Source: Exiguobacterium sp. FSL W8-0210 | Lineage (GTDB): Bacteria > Bacillota > Bacilli > Exiguobacteriales > Exiguobacteriaceae | Assembly (NCBI RefSeq): GCF_038006045.1 | Contig: NZ_JBBOUK010000001.1 | Span: forward strand, 1,963,001 to 2,027,000 | DNA length: 64,000 nucleotides | Reading direction: 5' to 3' | Shown here: piece after piece, positions 59,338-64,000 of the stretch | Layout of the letters: each line of letters begins with the position of its first letter | Position numbering within the stretch: position 1 is the first letter of the stretch | Notes under the pieces: model-generated | What the model was told of the DNA's origin: nothing | What the model saw: the letters and a program-made list of their open reading frames with translations, nothing else | Databases searched by the model: none | Program-made: the position numbers and the translations under genes

Positions 59338-59943
59338 TCACTCCTTTGCTAATTGTGTGACCGAAGACATGACCTCTTCTAAGTCGACCGGTTCATCCGG
59401 TGTCTTCGCCATAGACGAAATCGCCCTTACTTTATTCTCACGGTCCAAAATGAACATTTGTGTTCCGTGTGTCACTAAGCCACTCTCAGCCTTCGAGTAA
59501 TAGAAATTCAACTGACGTGTCAGACGATCGATGACGACTGGATCTCCCGTCAATACTTTCCATCCCTTAGCATCCGCTTCAAAGTTCGAAGCATACTTTT
59601 TCAAGACTTTTGGTGTATCCACTTTTGGATCAACCGTCACAGCGACGAGTTCGACGTCATTTCCGTATAACTCTTCACTCCGAAGCTTCTTCTCAAGCTT
59701 TCGGTAATCATTCAACGTCAACGGACAAATATCAGGACAGTTCGAGTAGAAGAACGTCAACACTTTGACTTTTCCGTCTTCCGAATTGAATGATTTTCCG
59801 TCTACGGCATTCGTTAATTCAAATGGTGTCGGTTCAGCGATGACAGGTAACTTTTCTTTCATGAAGAAATAATAATATCCCCCGGCTGCCGCAACTAAGA
59901 TAAGGACGACGGCAGCGACCGTCAAGTAACTATTCTTTTTCAA
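59338..59943 (-). CDS. sco: SCO1/SenC copper chaperone for cytochrome oxidase
   Basis: Thioredoxin-fold protein of 201 residues delivering copper to the CuA site. It has an N-terminal membrane anchor (about 7-27). The metal-binding cysteines are in FYSNCPDICPLT and the third ligand is the histidine in LVTHGTQMF. No lipobox cysteine is seen, so it is likely anchored by the helix. It lies downstream of ctaG and the DUF420 gene, consistent with caa3 oxidase assembly. Confidence 0.94.
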   Translation of the reverse strand: MKKNSYLTVAAVVLILVAAAGGYYYFFMKEKLPVIAEPTPFELTNAVDGKSFNSEDGKVKVLTFFYSNCPDICPLTLNDYRKLEKKLRSEELYGNDVELVAVTVDPKVDTPKVLKKYASNFEADAKGWKVLTGDPVVIDRLTRQLNFYYSKAESGLVTHGTQMFILDRENKVRAISSMAKTPDEPVDLEEVMSSVTQLAKE

Positions 59944-59955
59944 GTTGGCTCCCCC

Positions 59956-60417
59956 TTAATGACTCCAGATCGCCCGGAATACGTTCGTCGTCTCACCCGG
60001 ATCGTAGACGACATATAGTAAGCAATACACGATCACACCGGTAATGGCTGTCAAAAACCAAACGATTGAGGCAACCGGTCCGATTTTACGGTGACGTGCA
60101 AAGTTCTTCTTATACGCGTGATAGAGTGCCATCAAACCGAGCACCCCACCAGATGTCGCAAGAAGGATGTGGAAGATCAAGAATCCTGTGTAGTAGGCTT
60201 TGACGGACTCTGGACCGCCAAAGGCTGTATTACCGAGCAGAATCGTCCGCAAGGCATACATGATGAAGAATAATAAAGCGAGTGCAGCTGCAATCGTCAT
60301 CACGGTTTGGTGAGCTTTCATGTTACGACGCGTTTGGGCGATCAAAAACCAGCCAATCGCTACGAAAATCGCACTGATGACAATCAGCGACACACAAATC
60401 AACGGCAAATAACTCAT
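59956..60417 (-). CDS. ctaM: DUF420 membrane protein (CtaM/YozB-like oxidase assembly factor)
   Basis: A 153-residue protein with four membrane segments (about 5-26, 38-57, 77-100, 116-136). Histidines in HQTVM, FHILLA and HAYKKNFARHRK are typical of DUF420. The family is needed for haem-copper oxidase maturation in some Firmicutes; the exact role here is inferred from context between ctaG and sco. Confidence 0.85.
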   Translation of the reverse strand: MSYLPLICVSLIVISAIFVAIGWFLIAQTRRNMKAHQTVMTIAAALALLFFIMYALRTILLGNTAFGGPESVKAYYTGFLIFHILLATSGGVLGLMALYHAYKKNFARHRKIGPVASIVWFLTAITGVIVYCLLYVVYDPGETTNVFRAIWSH

Positions 60418-60435
60418 GTTCCAACTTCCTCCAAT

Positions 60436-61341
60436 TTAATCCGCTTTTGGTGTGAAGGACATGCCTTCATCCACGGCAGTACTTTTTGAACGGCGCACCC
60501 ATGTAAAGAAGGTCAGTCCGAAGAATAGACCATACACGAGTTCTTGACCGAGCTTCATGAGGACACCACCAAAGCGTTGGTCCTCTAATAAGTCATCTGT
60601 CGTTCCGAGCAATCGTTCCAGGTTCAATCCGCTTAAATCATTGTTCGGCATACAGTAAGCGAGTACTTTCGCGAATGTCGCCGGATCCTGATACGCTTGA
60701 TACTGAAAACTTTGACTGAAGATCATGAAGGCACAGGCTGGTGTCAACAACACACCATTCGCTACGATGTAGACCATCTTCTTCAGGTCAGAAAGGCTGT
60801 CCGCCTCATTGACCGGTGCAATGATCGGATACCACATCGTCATACTCAAGAAAATCAATGTTCCGTGGAACAGACGGTGAACGGTATAGTTCGTCAAGAC
60901 ATAATCAAAAATAAATGGCATGTGATAGAACGTAAACAAGGCATTAAAGACGACAAGTGCAATCAGCGGCTTGATGAAGAAGCGAAGAATCCTACCAAGA
61001 TACGGTGTATCGAACAAGCGCTTATAAAGCCACTCTGGTATCGCAATCAACAAGAGCGGCGGTGCGACCATATAGACGAATACCATCTGCAGCATGTGTG
61101 CTGAGAACGTGATATGTGCTAGCAGGTCTAACGGACTTCCAAAACCGATGTAAAAAACGATCAATGCCGCGAGCATCGAAAACTTTTGCCCAAGCGTTGT
61201 TTCCGGCTCATCCGGACGACGCAACTTTTCTGTCACGACAGCATATAGGATATACAATCCAACGAGTATCAACGCATAATACGGACTCCATAAGACAGTC
61301 CATTCGAATTGCGAAAGTGCTCCCCTTAAATTGCCTAACAT
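60436..61341 (-). CDS. ctaG: Cytochrome c oxidase assembly factor CtaG
   Basis: Seven-helix membrane protein of 301 residues (Caa3_CtaG family), needed for caa3 oxidase activity in Bacillus. PLDLLAHITFSAHMLQMVFVY and HRLFHGTLIFLSMTMWYP contain the conserved histidines. The start at 61341 follows GGGGTG. It is the first gene of a unit with its own promoter, separate from ctaDEF. Confidence 0.93.
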   Translation of the reverse strand: MLGNLRGALSQFEWTVLWSPYYALILVGLYILYAVVTEKLRRPDEPETTLGQKFSMLAALIVFYIGFGSPLDLLAHITFSAHMLQMVFVYMVAPPLLLIAIPEWLYKRLFDTPYLGRILRFFIKPLIALVVFNALFTFYHMPFIFDYVLTNYTVHRLFHGTLIFLSMTMWYPIIAPVNEADSLSDLKKMVYIVANGVLLTPACAFMIFSQSFQYQAYQDPATFAKVLAYCMPNNDLSGLNLERLLGTTDDLLEDQRFGGVLMKLGQELVYGLFFGLTFFTWVRRSKSTAVDEGMSFTPKAD

Positions 61342-61375
61342 ATTTTTTCACCCCGTTCCTTTCTCTTACAAACTA

Positions 61376-61404
61376 AGATTACCGTTCCCCTATTTCATTG
61401 TAAA
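61376..61404 (-). promoter_or_regulatory. Predicted sigma-A promoter of ctaG-ctaM-sco
   Basis: Minus strand: TTTACA (61399-61404), 17-base spacer, TAATCT (61376-61381), between the ctaF terminator and the ctaG start. Confidence 0.65.
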
Positions 61405-61427
61405 GGTTTCTCATAAAACGATTCCAA

Positions 61428-61465
61428 AATAAAAGACCATCCTGCTAAACGTTAGCAGAATGGTC
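61428..61465 (-). terminator. Rho-independent terminator after ctaF
   Basis: Minus strand: a 14-bp stem (61435-61448 with 61452-61465, one mismatch, 3-base loop) followed by TTTTATTTT. Confidence 0.88.
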
Positions 61466-61472
61466 ACATTTC

Positions 61473-61802
61473 TTACCAGATCAACAGACGAAGCGTCGCA
61501 ACGATCGTCAAGGCGACGAAGATGCCAAGACCCATCATGACTTTGATCCATGTGTTGCCTTTATTGTTCATATGCATGAACATGTAAAGCTGAAGGTAAA
61601 CCTGAACGATTGCCATGATGATCAAGAAACCACCAGCTGCCCAGTGCGGCATGAGATCAGCCATGACAGCACCGAAAGCGATGAGCGTCAAGAAAATCAT
61701 GAGTGCGAAACTGATGAGTTGCAGTTGTGTCTCACGACCACGTTCTGCTTTCATCTCAAGCTCGATTTGATTGCGCGTAAGTTGCGGTTCGTGTTTTTCC
61801 AT
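61473..61802 (-). CDS. ctaF: Cytochrome caa3 oxidase subunit IV
   Basis: A 109-residue protein with three membrane segments, a charged N-terminus and the QVYLQLYMFMHMNNKGNTW segment typical of COX4_pro. It starts 1 base after the ctaE stop codon region and ends the oxidase structural operon. Confidence 0.93.
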   Translation of the reverse strand: MEKHEPQLTRNQIELEMKAERGRETQLQLISFALMIFLTLIAFGAVMADLMPHWAAGGFLIIMAIVQVYLQLYMFMHMNNKGNTWIKVMMGLGIFVALTIVATLRLLIW

Positions 61803-61803
61803 C

Positions 61804-62433
61804 TTATTTCACCATCCCCATGAGGTAGACGACTGAGAAGATAAAGACCCAGACGACGTCAATGAAGTGCCAGTAAAGACTTGAAACATAGTACTTCGGC
61901 GCATTCACGACCGTGATGCCACGGTTCCAGTTCCGGATGAGCAATGTCGAGATCCAGAGAAGACCGAACAAGACGTGCGCACCGTGGAAACCGACGAGAG
62001 TGTAGAAGGCAGAACCAAATGCACTCGACGTGAATGTATGACCGATGTGGTAGTAGTGATTGAACTCATAAATCTCACCCGCTAAGAATGCTAGTCCAAG
62101 AACAAGTGTGATAATTAACCACATTTTCATCTTCTTGACATCATTACGTTTCATCGCCATCATCGCAAGAACACTTGTTAATGAACTTGTGAGAAGGAGC
62201 ATCGTCATGATAAAGACGAGACCCATTTCGAAGATGTCATAACTGCGTAGACCTTCTTTTGCACCGGAGTTATGGAGACCGATGTATGTCCCGAAGAGAG
62301 AGGCGAACAAAGTCGTCTCTCCTCCAAGGAAGAACCAGAAGGCTACATATTTATTCTTACCCTCAAGTGTTGCTTTTTCAACATGATCCGGAATACCCGT
62401 GATCGGGTTATTCGGTACTGAATGATGACCCAT
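61804..62433 (-). CDS. ctaE: Cytochrome caa3 oxidase subunit III
   Basis: A 209-residue subunit with five membrane segments. The ATG at 62433 (MGHHSVPNNP) follows GGAGG by 9 bases; the longer ORF to 62511 lies inside ctaD. FFLGGETTLFASLFGTYI, GFHGAHVLFGLLWIS and the C-terminal YWHFIDVVWVFIF are subunit III hallmarks. Confidence 0.95.
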   Translation of the reverse strand: MGHHSVPNNPITGIPDHVEKATLEGKNKYVAFWFFLGGETTLFASLFGTYIGLHNSGAKEGLRSYDIFEMGLVFIMTMLLLTSSLTSVLAMMAMKRNDVKKMKMWLIITLVLGLAFLAGEIYEFNHYYHIGHTFTSSAFGSAFYTLVGFHGAHVLFGLLWISTLLIRNWNRGITVVNAPKYYVSSLYWHFIDVVWVFIFSVVYLMGMVK

Positions 62434-62434
62434 C

Positions 62435-64000
62435 TTACTTCGCCTCCTTTTCTGCTTCAAGGCGTAGATCTTCTTCGACGACTGATTTCGGGATGTAGTA
62501 TCCTTCATCATCGATCCAAGAACGGAAGAACATCGCGATCAATGTCATCGCAAGACCAATCAAGGCAACGACAAGACCAACTGTTCCATAGTCTAGGCGA
62601 AGAATGAATCCGAGACCTGCGAGGAATAGACCGACTGACATGACGAATGGCAAGATCGTGTTGTTCGGCATGTGGATATCGCCGACTTCTTCCGATACAG
62701 AAACTGTTTTGTTTCCTGCCATTTTTTCAAGCCAATACGTATCCAAACCTTTGACGAGTGGGATTTGAGCGAAGTTATACTCTGGAGTTGGAACTGGAAG
62801 TGTCCACTCAAGCGTACGTCCATCTCCCCAGACGTCGCGTTTTACATATTCTTTTGACATCAATGCTGCTGCAATCGAAATGACGAGAACGATCGTCGAC
62901 ACACCCATGAAGGCTGCCCCAATTGATGAAAGTAAGTTCATTGTTTCCCAGCCTTGGTTTGGCAAGTACGTGAAGACACGACGTGGCATACCTGTAAGAC
63001 CAAGAATATGTTGCGGGAAGAACGTCAAGTGGAAGCCGATGAAGAACAACCAGAATTGAATTTTTCCCCAGAATTCGTTGAGCTGTTTCCCGAACATGAG
63101 TGGGAACCAGTAGTAAAGACCTGCGAAGAGACCAAAGACAACCCCACCAACGATAACGTAGTGGAAGTGAGCTACTACGAAGTAACTGTCATGGTATTGG
63201 TAATCGGCAGGTGCAACAGAAAGCATGACCCCTGTCATACCACCAACAAGGAATGATGGAATGAACGCGACCGAGTAAAGCATTGCGACTGGGAACGTCA
63301 ACTTACCGCCCCATAGCGTAAAGAGCCAGTTGAAGATCTTGACCCCTGTCGGTACAGCAATCGCCATCGTTGCTACGGCGAAGATCGCGTTTGCGACCGG
63401 ACCGAGACCAACTGTGAACATGTGGTGGACCCATACCATGAATCCGAGGAAACCGATCAACATCGTCGCAAAGACCATCGTCGTGTAACCGAAGAGACGC
63501 TTACGAGCAAATGTAGGAATGATTTCAGAGAAAATACCGAATGCCGGTAAAATCAAGATATAAACTTCCGGGTGACCGAAGATCCAGAAGAGGTGTTCCC
63601 AGATGACGATGTTCCCGCCCGCTGCCGGGTCAAAGAAATGCGCTCCGAAGAGTCGCTCGAACGTCAAGAGGAACAATCCAACCGTAAGTGGTGGGAATGC
63701 GAAAACGATCAAGGCAGAAGCAACGAATGCTGTCCATGTGAAGAGCGGCATCCGCATCAGTTTCATACCTGGTGCACGCATGTTCAAAATCGTAACGAGG
63801 AAGTTAATCCCCCCCATAAGTGTACCGAAACCAGAAATCTGAAGACCCAACGCGTAGAAGTCTACACCGAGAGACTCAGGTACTGTCGAGAGTGGTGCGT
63901 ATGCAGTCCACCCTGCGTTCGGTGCAGCGCCGAAGAACCAAGAAAGGTTCAACAAGACTCCACCGAAGAAGAACAACCAGAAACCAAGTGCATTCAAGAA
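62435..64000 (-). CDS. ctaD: Cytochrome caa3 oxidase subunit I (5' end cut off by window edge)
   Basis: Haem-copper oxidase catalytic subunit; 521 residues are in the window and the reading frame is open to base 64000, so the N-terminus (including the low-spin haem ligand of the second helix) is missing. The CuB ligand and His-Tyr crosslink are in FGHPEVYILILP, the other CuB histidines in VHHMF, and the high-spin haem ligand region in DSYFVVAHFHYVIVGG. The C-terminal extension has two further helices, as in caa3 oxidases of Bacillus. The stop is 1 base before the ctaE start. Confidence 0.96.
   Translation of the reverse strand, partial: FLNALGFWLFFFGGVLLNLSWFFGAAPNAGWTAYAPLSTVPESLGVDFYALGLQISGFGTLMGGINFLVTILNMRAPGMKLMRMPLFTWTAFVASALIVFAFPPLTVGLFLLTFERLFGAHFFDPAAGGNIVIWEHLFWIFGHPEVYILILPAFGIFSEIIPTFARKRLFGYTTMVFATMLIGFLGFMVWVHHMFTVGLGPVANAIFAVATMAIAVPTGVKIFNWLFTLWGGKLTFPVAMLYSVAFIPSFLVGGMTGVMLSVAPADYQYHDSYFVVAHFHYVIVGGVVFGLFAGLYYWFPLMFGKQLNEFWGKIQFWLFFIGFHLTFFPQHILGLTGMPRRVFTYLPNQGWETMNLLSSIGAAFMGVSTIVLVISIAAALMSKEYVKRDVWGDGRTLEWTLPVPTPEYNFAQIPLVKGLDTYWLEKMAGNKTVSVSEEVGDIHMPNNTILPFVMSVGLFLAGLGFILRLDYGTVGLVVALIGLAMTLIAMFFRSWIDDEGYYIPKSVVEEDLRLEAEKEAK

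Overview
The window is a block of core chromosome from a Bacillales (Firmicutes) bacterium. The gene order follows the Bacillus subtilis map from prkC through the pyr operon, divIVA/sepF/ftsZ and the division and cell-wall (dcw) cluster to the ctaDEFG oxidase genes. Three things point away from a spore former: the sigE/sigG genes usual after ftsZ, spoVD and spoVE are all missing. A bacillithiol gene (bshC), intermediate GC and the overall layout fit Exiguobacterium. That genus call is inference from memory of synteny, not from a search. Nearly every gene is on the minus strand.

Layout, left to right (the minus-strand clusters are transcribed right to left): (1) 1-9363, gmk-rpoZ-coaBC-priA-def/fmt-rsmB-prpC-prkC: nucleotide and CoA metabolism, replication restart, translation initiation and Ser/Thr signalling; prkC is cut by the window edge. 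(2) 9529-11220, rqcH on the plus strand, convergent with a two-gene membrane unit (FUSC and DUF4097). (3) 13300-15892, ytkL, a frameshifted HxlR regulator and the divergent glyoxalase-fold/oxidoreductase pair. (4) 15996-28600, a GNAT acetyltransferase, then the full pyrimidine operon pyrR-pyrP-pyrB-pyrC-carA-carB-pyrK-pyrD-pyrF-pyrE with PyrR RNA elements before pyrR, pyrP and pyrB. (5) 28589-36645, rluD-lspA-ileS (T-box controlled), divIVA-ylmH-ylmG-sepF-ylmE-ylmD. (6) 36673-37715, an IS30-family element. (7) 37789-49724, the dcw cluster ftsZ-ftsA-divIB-murG-murD-mraY-murF-pbpB-ftsL-rsmH, which lacks mraZ, murE and ftsW/spoVE. (8) 49886-57585, bshC, DUF3397, panE-like, rpmF, yceD, tmcAL, ylbL, coaD, rsmD, ylbG, ricF. 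(9) 57678-58915, a RimK-like ATP-grasp protein and a YugN-like protein. (10) 59074-64000, a small unknown gene, sco, DUF420, ctaG, and the caa3 oxidase genes ctaF-ctaE-ctaD (ctaD partial).

No phage, CRISPR array, defence island, tRNA or rRNA was seen. The unusual features lie inside familiar neighbourhoods: a single-ORF peptide deformylase/methionyl-tRNA formyltransferase fusion; a one-base frameshift in the HxlR gene next to a glyoxalase gene whose best-placed start codon is ATA; an IS30 copy separating ftsZ from the ylmD-sepF-divIVA genes; a PyrR loop that pairs with the pyrP ribosome binding site with no terminator between; and several strong terminators inside gene runs with no room for a new promoter after them.
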